Source of the DNA: Phycisphaerae bacterium
Lineage (GTDB): Bacteria; Planctomycetota; Phycisphaerae; UBA1845
Assembly: GCA_021604825.1 (NCBI GenBank)
Contig: BQJS01000041.1
Span: 1-26,485, forward strand
DNA length: 26,485 bases
Reading direction: 5' to 3'
Below, piece by piece: positions 18,114 to 26,485 of the stretch (positions are counted from its first letter, which is position 1; each line of letters starts with the position of its first letter). A program made the position numbers and the translations under genes. The notes beneath the pieces are model-generated. The model was not told the origin of the DNA and made no database searches. It saw nothing but the letters and a program-made list of their open reading frames with translations.

Positions 18114-18246
18114 TTGATACTCCTTGTGGTTCAGGTCTCTGGGCCTGGCGAGATACGCTCAACTTTGGCCCCTTCCTATCATTCAGTCCTGCACATTGGC
18201 CAACAGACAGAATGCGGATACACGCTATGAACGGATTAGGAATGCT

Positions 18247-21200
18247 CTAGAACGAGCCGGAAAGATTCTGCACAAGGATGGCGTAATCGTCGGCGTCAAC
18301 ATCGTTGTCTGAATCGCAGTCGGCATCTACGCTCGTCGGGCAGTTTGCTGCCGGTGGGTTGCCCGGACCCGCAAAGCACAGCGTGAATTGGGCGAAGTCA
18401 CCGAGGTCCACGTCTCCATCGCCGTCGAAGTCGCTGCAAGGAAGAGGCAGGGGCGGAGCTTGCGATCGTAGACCGCCAGTAGCTGCCGGTTCCAGCGTTC
18501 CGTCACCGTCCAAGTCGAGCAGGATGGCAACATCGTGCGCTACGAACGGATCGTGGGCCTCGAACGACGCAGTGACAGAGACTGGCACCGTTTGACCTGC
18601 TGGGACGAATATCGATCCGGTCACCTGAGTACCGGGCGGCAATCCATCAAGGCTGATCACTGGCAGTCCATTTGAATTAGCCGGATCAGCCGCGAAAGCG
18701 TAGTCCACGTTCCACCCGATCGTGTCTGGGTTACTGATCGCAAAGTCGAACGGAGTCCCCACAAAGTCGCCAGCATCCCAGAACGTGCCGCAACCGCCAT
18801 AGAACGCGCACGCCGGACAGAATATGGACGAATTGCACGGTGCAGGCACCGACAGCGTTCCGCAGTCCGTGCATAGGGCGATGAATTCTCCAGGATTATC
18901 GGGATCTTCAAGCAGAGTACGCATGCCGTAGAGCCATGTGTTTGGCCCCCCTCCCAAGACGCTGCAATCGAGGGGAACACAAATGCTCACACACTCGCCA
19001 GGACCAACCGAGCGAGGGTCATAGACTGGGTCACCGGTTGGCGGGTACGCGGAGAAGGGCATGTAGTTGAGGTCCGGAATTGGGCCGTTGGTGGGAGCGC
19101 AACTCGCCGGTTCCCACTTCATCTGGCATATCTGTTGAGAGTCGTTGCAAAGCGTCACCGTGACCTGCGATGAGACGCCACAGCACGAAGCCGCTGAGGA
19201 TATTGAGCATGATTTCTTGCACTTTCCTGCCCTACCGGCTTTGTAAATTCTCCGAACCTCCCCTTGAGTGATCGCTCGACTAAAGATCTCGACTTCATCG
19301 ATCGCGCCGAAGAACGTTGCAGCAGGCCCCGCGATTGGATGACCGCTTCCGATGAGCAATGAACCGCCGTTGCCGAGCGATCCTTGCTTGCCGGTGGGGA
19401 TGAACTGGCCGATCACATCGCCGTTGACATAGAGCACGACGCTCGTGTCTCGGTCCACGGTGGCAGCGACATGCGTCCAAGTACAGTCCGAAAGCAGATC
19501 GCCCGTCGAGATAAAATCGGTTTGGCCGGGATTGAACGGGTCGGCCAGTGTCAAGGCCAGCCGATTGTTGAACAGAAACAGACGATACCCTGCAATCTCC
19601 CCGAGCAAACCGAGGCCCCGCTTGTCCACGATCGGGTCGATCGTCGCGATGCCACGCTCCCCCCCCGCCCGCGGCTGCGCAGAGCATGGCCTGATCCAAG
19701 CGTCAATACTGAGATCGCCAGTGGTGAAATTGAGCCGGTTGTGACTCGGCACACGCACATGACCGGCGCCAAAAAACTCCATCGAATTCCCGACATACTC
19801 GTTAGGATTCTGCGACACGAATCCGACCACGGTGCCGTTTTGTCCAAATAGAATTTCCTCCGTTCTGCTGGCGCTGGTGGGATCTTCGTCAAGCGGCCAC
19901 CATCCGACCATGTCAGTTGGAGGCAATACACAGCCGGGACAGACATCGGCACCACCGCCAACGTTGTTTGTCTCATCGCACTCATTTATGATTCCCTTAA
20001 TCTGATCGAACGAGTCGAGGACTCCGGTGTCATCCGCCACGACGAATCGACTGCTTGCACCGGGCGTCGGTGGGAGCGCCACAGACAAGTCTTCCCATGT
20101 CCCCGGAGCCAGCGTGACCGACGTGACAGTCGAAGCCAACCACATTCCACCATTCATGGGGGCTGCATCGTAGAACGAAACGGGTACTCCAGCGCCGACA
20201 TCAGCCGCCCCGCCGTTTCCAATTCGAACTGTTACGGTGCCCGCGTTCGCGTCACAACTGACCTGGGATACAGTCAGGTCGGGAAGCGGTCCTGCGGAGC
20301 ACGACGACTCCGAATTCTGCCTAAAATTATTGTGCGGAGATCCCGGGGGGAATAACCAATTGTTCTGCGGGATAGCTGGGATCGTTCCGTCATCGTTGAC
20401 GTTCGTAATGCTGTAGGCGTGCTGGTTCCAGACTTCGCGCGTCGGCGCCCAATTGTTGTCCAAGGCGCCCCACACAAAGATGCCTTTCTCTGGACCGAAG
20501 CCGCAGTTGGTATTCGCAGGCGCGATGATTTCAGCGTGGCCGTCGCCGTCGACGTCCGCGACAAGAGGATACTCCGTCCCTGTGCAACTGCTCCTATCTA
20601 TCTGCAGCAAGACAGCGCCATCGCTGCCACGATATACCCATAGCGTCGTCTGGTCGCCGTAGACCACCTCGGCAGTTCCATCGCAGTCGAAATCAAACAC
20701 CGACGAACCGGTAATGCCCGAACTTGTGTCGACGACGTTCGCCCTCCACAGCACCGTGCCGTCGGTGTCCAGAACGGCATATCGATCCGAGCCAGCCACG
20801 CCGATTTCCGGGAATCCGTCACCGTCAAAATCAGCGATCGTAGGTGGGCCGCCGGCTTGTATCCCCACCCCAGTGTCGGAGACTGGAACTGGTCCCCAGA
20901 CGGGAGTCAGAGTGTGGTTGCACAGCCAGACTTGACCACCACTCACAAACACAATCTCAGCCTCAGGGTCTGCGTCGAAGTTGCCCACGGCGCTCATACT
21001 TCTGAATGAAAGAGACGCATCCTGGGCCATGACGTCACCGCCGAGCCAGAGCGGCGAGTTGTCTTGTCCGTGGTAAACCGTATTGCCAAAGATAACCTCC
21101 GGAAGACCATCGAGGTCGAGGTCGGCGGCATACGAGACCCCCCAATTGTCGATGGGATTGCCACCTGGCGGCGGCGTTCCCGTCCAGATCAGCGCTCCAG

Positions 21201-22173
21201 TGCTACCGTTGATCGCATGTGGGCCGGCCAAGACCTCCGGCATGCCGTCACCGTTGAGGTCTGCGATGGATACACCTCCCCAATAAAAGTCGTTCGACAG
21301 AGGATCGCTTTCCCACATCAACGCACCGGTGGCTCCTACGAAAGCCTTGACCCGGTTCCTAGGAAAGCCGTTGCCCACGATGTCCGGGTTCCCGTCGCCA
21401 TCGAGGTCACCCACCGCTAAGGAATTGACATGTGTAAGATCCACATCGAGTACTGGATCCGTTACGGTGTACATCTCCACTCCGTCCGTGCCGCGAACAA
21501 CCCGAAGCTGACCGCGTTGCCCCACGTTGCCCCCGTCGTAGGCCGTCGAAACGAATATGATGTCCGGGATGCCATCAGGGCCGTTACCGTTACCGTCCGT
21601 CACGTCCATCACCGCTGGAGTCATCAGCACGTTGGCCGAGTTCGATACTGTCGTCGAACTTGTCCACGACCATTCGAGCGTGGTGTCCAGGGTGCCCACC
21701 GGCGGATCCGTGGCACATGAAACGCCTGTGTTCCCGTAGTTGTTCGTCTCGTCCGATTCGATTACTTGATCGTTGCTATCGACGAAGGCGTGAATTAGGT
21801 TATTCCTAAATAGCACGGTCCCAGCCACGGAGACATTGACCGTTACCACAGCTCCTGCTGCCAGTCCCGACGTATTCTTCTGACCGAACACGATCTCGCC
21901 AGCGTCAAGGATACCGTTGCCGGAGACGTCCTCGAAAACCTTCACTCGAAATGACGAATTGACTGCGGTCCCGCCAATGTTCTCGACAGTGACGGCCACT
22001 TGGCCGGAGATGGTCAGGTTCTGCCAGTCACCGACGACACCTGAGGCGTCTACTTGGTTAATGGTCAAATCGCGTGCGGCCCTTGCGTTTGTGGCCAAGC
22101 ATCCAAGCATCACGACGACGAAGACTGTCGACCATATGCAGTTACCGCACAAGATCCGATGGAAACATGCCAT
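18247..22173 (-). CDS. Giant secreted FG-GAP/CARDB/LamG protein with dockerin-like C-terminus
   Basis: A 1308-residue exported protein, probably for surface adhesion or glycan binding. I chose ATG 22173 because it gives a signal peptide (WSTVFVVVMLGCLATNARA) and has AAGGA 8 bases upstream; the frame stays open to 22377 but that extension is not peptide-like. In order: a CARDB-like domain (about 33-155, ending VIESDETNN); FG-GAP/VCBS repeats with Ca-binding loops (GDLDGDGNPDIVG, ADLNGDGMPEVLAG, ADFDGDGFPEIGVAG, ADVDGDGHAEIIAP) to about residue 590; a second CARDB-like domain (LPDLTVSQVSCDANAG to ECDETNN); a LamG-like domain (MVGWWPLDED, SIDAWIRP, WTHVAATVD, IDEVEIFSRA); a Cys-rich stretch; and at 1246-1308 paired EF-hand-like loops DFDGDGDVDLGDF and DCDSDNDVDADDY. 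The last pair resembles the planctomycete dockerin-like tail. It has no PEP-CTERM. Confidence 0.9.
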   Translation of the reverse strand: MACFHRILCGNCIWSTVFVVVMLGCLATNARAARDLTINQVDASGVVGDWQNLTISGQVAVTVENIGGTAVNSSFRVKVFEDVSGNGILDAGEIVFGQKNTSGLAAGAVVTVNVSVAGTVLFRNNLIHAFVDSNDQVIESDETNNYGNTGVSCATDPPVGTLDTTLEWSWTSSTTVSNSANVLMTPAVMDVTDGNGNGPDGIPDIIFVSTAYDGGNVGQRGQLRVVRGTDGVEMYTVTDPVLDVDLTHVNSLAVGDLDGDGNPDIVGNGFPRNRVKAFVGATGALMWESDPLSNDFYWGGVSIADLNGDGMPEVLAGPHAINGSTGALIWTGTPPPGGNPIDNWGVSYAADLDLDGLPEVIFGNTVYHGQDNSPLWLGGDVMAQDASLSFRSMSAVGNFDADPEAEIVFVSGGQVWLCNHTLTPVWGPVPVSDTGVGIQAGGPPTIADFDGDGFPEIGVAGSDRYAVLDTDGTVLWRANVVDTSSGITGSSVFDFDCDGTAEVVYGDQTTLWVYRGSDGAVLLQIDRSSCTGTEYPLVADVDGDGHAEIIAPANTNCGFGPEKGIFVWGALDNNWAPTREVWNQHAYSITNVNDDGTIPAIPQNNWLFPPGSPHNNFRQNSESSCSAGPLPDLTVSQVSCDANAGTVTVRIGNGGAADVGAGVPVSFYDAAPMNGGMWLASTVTSVTLAPGTWEDLSVALPPTPGASSRFVVADDTGVLDSFDQIKGIINECDETNNVGGGADVCPGCVLPPTDMVGWWPLDEDPTSASRTEEILFGQNGTVVGFVSQNPNEYVGNSMEFFGAGHVRVPSHNRLNFTTGDLSIDAWIRPCSAQPRAGGERGIATIDPIVDKRGLGLLGEIAGYRLFLFNNRLALTLADPFNPGQTDFISTGDLLSDCTWTHVAATVDRDTSVVLYVNGDVIGQFIPTGKQGSLGNGGSLLIGSGHPIAGPAATFFGAIDEVEIFSRAITQGEVRRIYKAGRAGKCKKSCSISSAASCCGVSSQVTVTLCNDSQQICQMKWEPASCAPTNGPIPDLNYMPFSAYPPTGDPVYDPRSVGPGECVSICVPLDCSVLGGGPNTWLYGMRTLLEDPDNPGEFIALCTDCGTLSVPAPCNSSIFCPACAFYGGCGTFWDAGDFVGTPFDFAISNPDTIGWNVDYAFAADPANSNGLPVISLDGLPPGTQVTGSIFVPAGQTVPVSVTASFEAHDPFVAHDVAILLDLDGDGTLEPAATGGLRSQAPPLPLPCSDFDGDGDVDLGDFAQFTLCFAGPGNPPAANCPTSVDADCDSDNDVDADDYAILVQNLSGSF

Positions 22174-22406
22174 GACGTTTATCCTTTTTTCTGTGGAGTC
22201 CAAGGTCGAATGGGGCCGATTCCTCCCGCTCCCACTATTCCTCCGCAGAGGCTTGGGCATTCTTTCCGTTTTCTTCATATTTTTGGCTGGTCTTCGCGAA
22301 GAGCCATCCCTTCGCCCCGTGGAGCAGGGGTGATCGCGATGGAGTCGATCATGGTCTACATTTTCCGGCCGCGGCAAGGATTCTCGCGGTCAGCAGAAGG
22401 TCCAGC

Positions 22407-23153
22407 TTACGGCGCCCGACGGCGACGCAGGACCATCAGACCGCCCATCGCGAGCAGCGCTAGAGTCGCGGGCTCAGGAATGACATTGATCATTAAAGGG
22501 GTGGCGTCACTCGTCCGTAGCACATCGACATTGCTGCCAGCAAAGCCGCCGCCAATGTCATAGGTCCCCGGAGATGCGGATGGCGAACTGAACAAATAGG
22601 CGGAGAAATTTCCACCCACAACCTCTGGCGAAGAATGGCCGGGGTTGCGAAGAATGTAAAATGGATGGAGCCCCGGGGTTGCGGATGCATCGACAGAGAT
22701 CAGGAAGGTGCCGACGACGGTTGTGCCTGGGGTATGCAAAGTGTCCTGAGCCAAGCTGGCGCCTGCAGTGAACTCAGACACACCACCAACCGTACCGGGA
22801 AGTTCACCGTTTACCCAGCCCGGCAGGGCAACTGAGACGCCATGCATGAGTAAATCGGGATCCTCAACCCTCTCTCCCTGAAGACCGGGAGCAGGATTCT
22901 CGGGAACCGAAGTCAACTTGAATCCCAATGCGGCCAAACCGATGCCAGCCTCGCTGGCGTTCTGAGTCCATGTCACTTCGACCGTCACAGTGCCACCTTG
23001 CGGTACGGTCGCGAGTGTGGGGTTGTTGGTAAAAGGTCCTATGAAGTTGGAACCCAGTTGAGAAGCATACGCCGACGACGTGAATGCTACACACAATCCA
23101 ACAATCAGTAACATCCTCAATCGCATCAGGGCAATACTCGATTTCGTGTTCAT
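22407..23153 (-). CDS. PEP-CTERM sorting-domain protein
   Basis: A 248-residue secreted protein. ATG 23153 is preferred over the upstream ATG 23180 because TGGAGGT lies 4 bases before it and it gives a clean signal peptide (MNTKSSIALMRLRMLLIVGL, cleavage after AYA). The body is a predicted beta-rich domain with VPQGGTVTVEVTWTQN, similar in feel to cohesin-like or PEP-CTERM carrier domains. The C-terminus is a textbook sorting signal: IPEPATLALLAMGGLMVL then RRRRAP. Family members are exported, cut by exosortase and placed at the cell surface or in extracellular matrix. It lies 233 bases upstream of the FG-GAP gene on the same strand, so shared transcription is possible but not shown. Function of the body is unknown. 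Confidence 0.9.
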   Translation of the reverse strand: MNTKSSIALMRLRMLLIVGLCVAFTSSAYASQLGSNFIGPFTNNPTLATVPQGGTVTVEVTWTQNASEAGIGLAALGFKLTSVPENPAPGLQGERVEDPDLLMHGVSVALPGWVNGELPGTVGGVSEFTAGASLAQDTLHTPGTTVVGTFLISVDASATPGLHPFYILRNPGHSSPEVVGGNFSAYLFSSPSASPGTYDIGGGFAGSNVDVLRTSDATPLMINVIPEPATLALLAMGGLMVLRRRRAP

Positions 23154-23578
23154 TTTGACCTCCAGATTCTGATGGACCACTCATTGACTAGAGTCTCGGG
23201 TTTTGGGGCGCATCCGGCTGTGCAGCCGTTCATGTCAGTGACATATGAGAGCGAATCCGTCAAAACGCCGTGTCCCGCCATCCCGTGACTGATTCCTGGG
23301 CACTCATTCGAGAGTGCCTTCGCCAATACTCCGCCTGGAAATCTAGAATCTTTCTGTTGTCGGATATTTTTGGGGGGAGATGACCCGTCAGGAAGCGGTC
23401 TCCACATCGTATGAATTGTCGTCATTGGTGAACGATTTCCTTGGTTTAGCGGAGTCTGAAACGGCTCATTCCCGCTGGATGACCTATGGCATCGGTTTCG
23501 CGTCACGCAGTTTGGTCGACGCTGGAGCCAGCTTGAACCGATCTGTATGATGAAGCTTAGCCAAGAAACGGAGCCGGA
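23154..23578. other. Divergent intergenic region
   Basis: No gene is supported. It must hold the promoters of the PEP-CTERM gene (-) and the sigma-kinase operon (+). A GGAG at 23570-23573 serves as the ribosome site of the sigma gene. No confident promoter boxes were read. Confidence 0.5.
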
Positions 23579-24184
23579 ATGGTAAGGACCGCGAACACCA
23601 CAACGACCACCGCCCTCCTCGAGGGGTTGCGCAATCCTTCCAATGAGACGGTATGGCGCGGATTCGATGCTCGATACCGAGGCGTGCTTGTGGCCTTCGC
23701 TCGTCGATTGGGCCTCAACGATTCCGAAGCGAGTGAGGTAGCGCAGGAAACACTGACTCGGTTCCTCGAAGAGTATTCAGCCGGCAAGTTCGATCGGTCT
23801 CGGGGCCGACTTCGTTCCTGGCTCATCGGCATCGCGCGGTACCGTATCGCCGACGTCAAGAGGGCGAGAGCGCGGAGACGCGAGCACCACGGCGAGTCGG
23901 TCCTGCTTGAATTGCCCAATGAGAAACGTCTCACCGAACTCTGGGACGCCGAACTAGATCAGGCGATTCTCTGCGAGGCCATGACTGATCTGGGCAGCAG
24001 TGGGAGATTCAAACCGCAAACCGTGGAGGCATTTCGACGGATGGTTGTCGATCATGTGTCACCCCGCAAGGTGGCTGAGGAACTCGGTCTCACCTTGCAA
24101 GCGGTCTACATGGCCAAGCATCACTGCCTGGGAAAACTGAAGGAGTTGGTCGCGAGTTTGAAAGCAGCCTACGAAGTCGAGTGA
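23579..24184 (+). CDS. ECF-type RNA polymerase sigma factor
   Basis: A 201-residue sigma-70 family factor of extracytoplasmic-function type, which directs RNA polymerase to a dedicated promoter set. Region 2 spans about 28-98: FDARYRGVLVAFARRLGL, SEASEVAQETLTRFLEEY, then RLRSWLIGIARYRIADVKR. Region 4 spans about 147-192, with the helix-turn-helix SPRKVAEELGLTLQAVYMAK. Regions 1 and 3 are absent, as expected. The start is ATG 23579 with GGAG 5 bases upstream. The stop is 9 bases before the kinase gene, so the two form an operon. In planctomycetes many ECF factors are paired with Ser/Thr kinases instead of a classical anti-sigma factor, which suggests control by phosphorylation or by binding to the kinase's N-terminal segment. 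Confidence 0.92.
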   Translation: MVRTANTTTTTALLEGLRNPSNETVWRGFDARYRGVLVAFARRLGLNDSEASEVAQETLTRFLEEYSAGKFDRSRGRLRSWLIGIARYRIADVKRARARRREHHGESVLLELPNEKRLTELWDAELDQAILCEAMTDLGSSGRFKPQTVEAFRRMVVDHVSPRKVAEELGLTLQAVYMAKHHCLGKLKELVASLKAAYEVE

Positions 24185-24193
24185 GTCACCGAC

Positions 24194-26485
24194 ATGTCAG
24201 AATGCCTGTCCTTCTGCGAGTTGGAGGAAGCCGTTGCCGGCGATGCGCCCAACCTGAAAGTTCGGGCACACTTAAACTCGTGCCCGATCTGTCAGGCGAC
24301 CTGCAGGCAAATCCAAGAGAACAACGTCCTGATGAAGCAACTCGGACGCGTCGATAGAGGTCGACTCTCTCGGGCTCTTTCCACGTCACATCCATCGCCC
24401 CTTTCGTCCGTTTCAATCGATGGATATGACATCCTTGGAGAACTGCATCGCGGCGGGCAAGGGGTGGTTTATCGCGCGGCCCAACTCGGTGCGAAACGCG
24501 TGGTCGCGCTGAAAATGCTCTTACACGGTGCGTTTGCCACAGATCGACAGCGGCATCGGTTTGAACGCGAGATCGAACTCGTTGCCGGTCTCCACCATCC
24601 CAATATCGTCACCCTCCACGACAGCGGAGTCACACCCGACGGCCGACTGTTTTTCGCAATGGAGCTTATCGATGGCGTACAACTCGACCGGCACGCGAAG
24701 CAATCGCGAAATGGCTCGATCAATACAACACTCCGCTTGTTTCAGCGAATCTGTGAAGCCGTCAACTACGCCCACCAGCGGGGAATCGTCCACCGCGATC
24801 TGAAGCCTGGCAACATCCTGGTGGATCAGTCTGGCGAACCCCATGTACTCGACTTCGGGTTGGCTCGCGTGGAGGATCAGCTTGCTGGCAGCCACCGAAA
24901 CATGACCATGACCGGTGAGTTCATGGGGACAGTGGCGTACGCCTCGCCCGAACAGGCATCGGGCGATCCTGCGCTAATCGACATTCGGACTGACGTCTAT
25001 TCGCTGGGCGTCATGCTGTATGAAATCCTGACGGGGCATCTGCCCGTGTCGGTTGAGGGCAGCATCGCAGAAGCTGCGCGTCGAATCACCGATGTGGACC
25101 CAATCCCACCGACAGCACATCGCCGCGAAATCGGAGACGAAGTCGAGACGATCGTACTCAAAGCCTTAACCAAAGAACCCGATCGCCGCTACCAAACGGC
25201 TGGTGCTCTGGCTGAGGATCTTCGTCGCTATTTGGCCGGGGAACCCATTGAAGCGAAACGACACAGTACATGGTACTTGCTTCGAAAAACAACCAGACGA
25301 CACCGCGTTCCTCTGATCGCGGGAGCGACGATCATCGCTCTGATACTCATGTTCGCCATCAGCATGTCGATACAAGCAGGAAGACTGGCAGTCGCTCGCA
25401 ACCGAGCCGCCAATCGCTCCACCCAATTGGCTCAGCAACTGCACTTGAGCAACATCGCACGAGGCCGGTCGATGGCATTGGCTGGTAACACACTTGCCGC
25501 GGAGGATTTGCTTTGGCGCGAGTTCCTGGCCTCGCCAAATTCAAACGATGATGGCTCATTCGTCGATCCACGATTCGGTTTTGGTCCAGCCGATGCAGCA
25601 TGGGCACTCTGGGAACTCTATTCGCTCCAACCCTGCCTCACCACTTGGAAAGCACACCGTCAACCTGTCTCCGCAATCTGCTTTAGCCCAGACGGGTCAC
25701 GTGTGGCGTCGCTTGCCGCTGACGGGTTTGTTCGTCTCTGGCAATCCGATCGTGGCGAGTTGACCCACTCGTTCGAGGCCGACACTGCGCTTCGTTCGCT
25801 GGCGTTTAGTCCCGAGGGCGGCACACTTGTGGGCTGGAATCGTTCCAAAGTGTGTGTTTGGGACCTGAAGACGAATGGTGTGTCTGTTTTCAGCGCCAGC
25901 CCTCAGGAACGATGCCGCGTTTTCGCCTTCGATAAAATGGGACAACCTCGGTTGACGATGACCTCCGAACACGCGGTCTCTATCCAGAATGTAGGCGGGC
26001 GAGAGCGCGAAGTCGTGTATCAAGATGAGGGTGCTACGATTGAAGACGCATGGCTAAGCGGCAATGCAAACACACTGGTGCGACTCCACGCGTCCGGTGA
26101 AGTGAGCGTCCACGATCTTCAAACGCGACATGAGGTGACCCGTATTCTGTTGGCAAACCCCCTGACCTCCGTTGCATTTGATCCGAGCGGAACCAAAGTG
26201 GCCCTGAGGAGTTTTGACGCATTTCGTCTTCTGGATGTTTCATCCGGCGAATGGTTACCTCTCCAGTTCGAGAGTGATCGAATGGTTTCCAGTTCCTTCT
26301 CCGCGGATGGAGAGTTGTTGTTCGTGGGAGGTGTGAATCGGAAAATATATCGATGGAATCTACAAACCCTGCGCAGGCTTGACTCTTTTACAGGCCATTC
26401 CGCAGCAATAGGCGCTCTTGGCGTCTCGGCAGACGGCATGCGCGTCATCTCAGGGAGTGCTGACGGAGAGGTTCGGATCTGGGAG
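24194..26485 (+). CDS. Membrane Ser/Thr protein kinase with WD40 repeats, partial at right edge
   Basis: Open for 764 codons to the window edge with no stop. From ATG 24194 the first segment has HLNSCPICQ (about residues 26-34), a zinc-finger anti-sigma-like H-x3-C-x2-C. A Hanks-type kinase follows from about residue 78: glycine loop GELHRGGQGVVYRA, Lys107 in VALKM, catalytic loop HRDLKPGN starting at His200, DFG at 220, VAYASPEQ in the activation segment, and DVYSLGVMLYEILTGHLP. One membrane helix lies at about 373-393 (LIAGATIIALILMFAI), then WD40 repeats from about residue 484 (AICFSPDGSRVASLAADGFV; VISGSADGEVRIWE at the edge). The kinase should be cytoplasmic with the propeller outside or in the periplasm. 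It probably senses a signal and acts on the sigma factor encoded just upstream. Confidence 0.93.
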   Translation, partial: MSECLSFCELEEAVAGDAPNLKVRAHLNSCPICQATCRQIQENNVLMKQLGRVDRGRLSRALSTSHPSPLSSVSIDGYDILGELHRGGQGVVYRAAQLGAKRVVALKMLLHGAFATDRQRHRFEREIELVAGLHHPNIVTLHDSGVTPDGRLFFAMELIDGVQLDRHAKQSRNGSINTTLRLFQRICEAVNYAHQRGIVHRDLKPGNILVDQSGEPHVLDFGLARVEDQLAGSHRNMTMTGEFMGTVAYASPEQASGDPALIDIRTDVYSLGVMLYEILTGHLPVSVEGSIAEAARRITDVDPIPPTAHRREIGDEVETIVLKALTKEPDRRYQTAGALAEDLRRYLAGEPIEAKRHSTWYLLRKTTRRHRVPLIAGATIIALILMFAISMSIQAGRLAVARNRAANRSTQLAQQLHLSNIARGRSMALAGNTLAAEDLLWREFLASPNSNDDGSFVDPRFGFGPADAAWALWELYSLQPCLTTWKAHRQPVSAICFSPDGSRVASLAADGFVRLWQSDRGELTHSFEADTALRSLAFSPEGGTLVGWNRSKVCVWDLKTNGVSVFSASPQERCRVFAFDKMGQPRLTMTSEHAVSIQNVGGREREVVYQDEGATIEDAWLSGNANTLVRLHASGEVSVHDLQTRHEVTRILLANPLTSVAFDPSGTKVALRSFDAFRLLDVSSGEWLPLQFESDRMVSSSFSADGELLFVGGVNRKIYRWNLQTLRRLDSFTGHSAAIGALGVSADGMRVISGSADGEVRIWE

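Noticed and set aside
22174..22377. 68-codon N-terminal extension of the FG-GAP protein from ATG 22377
   Set aside because: It is Arg/Pro/His-rich, lies before a good signal peptide, and ATG 22173 has its own AAGGA ribosome site.

Overview
The window reads as chromosomal DNA of a planctomycete, probably a Phycisphaerae-like lineage. The reasons are PEP-CTERM-type secreted proteins, a giant secreted FG-GAP/LamG protein ending in dockerin-like Ca-binding repeats of the style common in that group, and an ECF sigma factor 9 bases upstream of a membrane Ser/Thr kinase with WD40 repeats. No tRNA, rRNA or CRISPR array was found.

Positions 1-17140 look like an accessory, defence-type island. A large serine recombinase opens it (38-2098), followed by a decayed second copy of that recombinase's C-terminal end (about 2178-2347). 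Two very large proteins then face each other: a 1791-residue protein on + (2655-8030) and a 1524-residue protein on - (13717-9143). Each joins an N-terminal PD-(D/E)XK-like nuclease to a central STAND-type P-loop NTPase and a very long, probably helical, C-terminal sensor region. Between their 3' ends lies a 251-residue basic protein of no recognised family (8885-8130). This has the architecture of antiviral STAND (Avs-like) defence proteins, but the exact pair plus the small partner is not a system I recognise. Next come an IS1380-family transposase remnant, a winged-helix/HNH endonuclease (14647-15357), a broken serine recombinase, an IS21-family left-end remnant and a broken Mrr-type restriction nuclease with two in-frame stops. 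The island thus holds three intact nuclease genes and one dead one, framed by recombinases and transposon debris.

Positions 17211-23153 hold three secreted proteins, all on -: a PEP-CTERM-like 300-residue protein, a 1308-residue FG-GAP/CARDB/LamG/dockerin-like protein and a classical PEP-CTERM protein. Each has a clear signal peptide and a good ribosome binding site.

Positions 23579-26485 hold a + strand regulatory operon: an ECF sigma factor followed by a protein kinase with an N-terminal zinc-finger-like segment, a kinase domain, one membrane helix and WD40 repeats. The kinase runs off the right edge.

All functional calls rest on reading motifs by eye. No database search was run, and the immune function of the STAND proteins is inferred from architecture and context.
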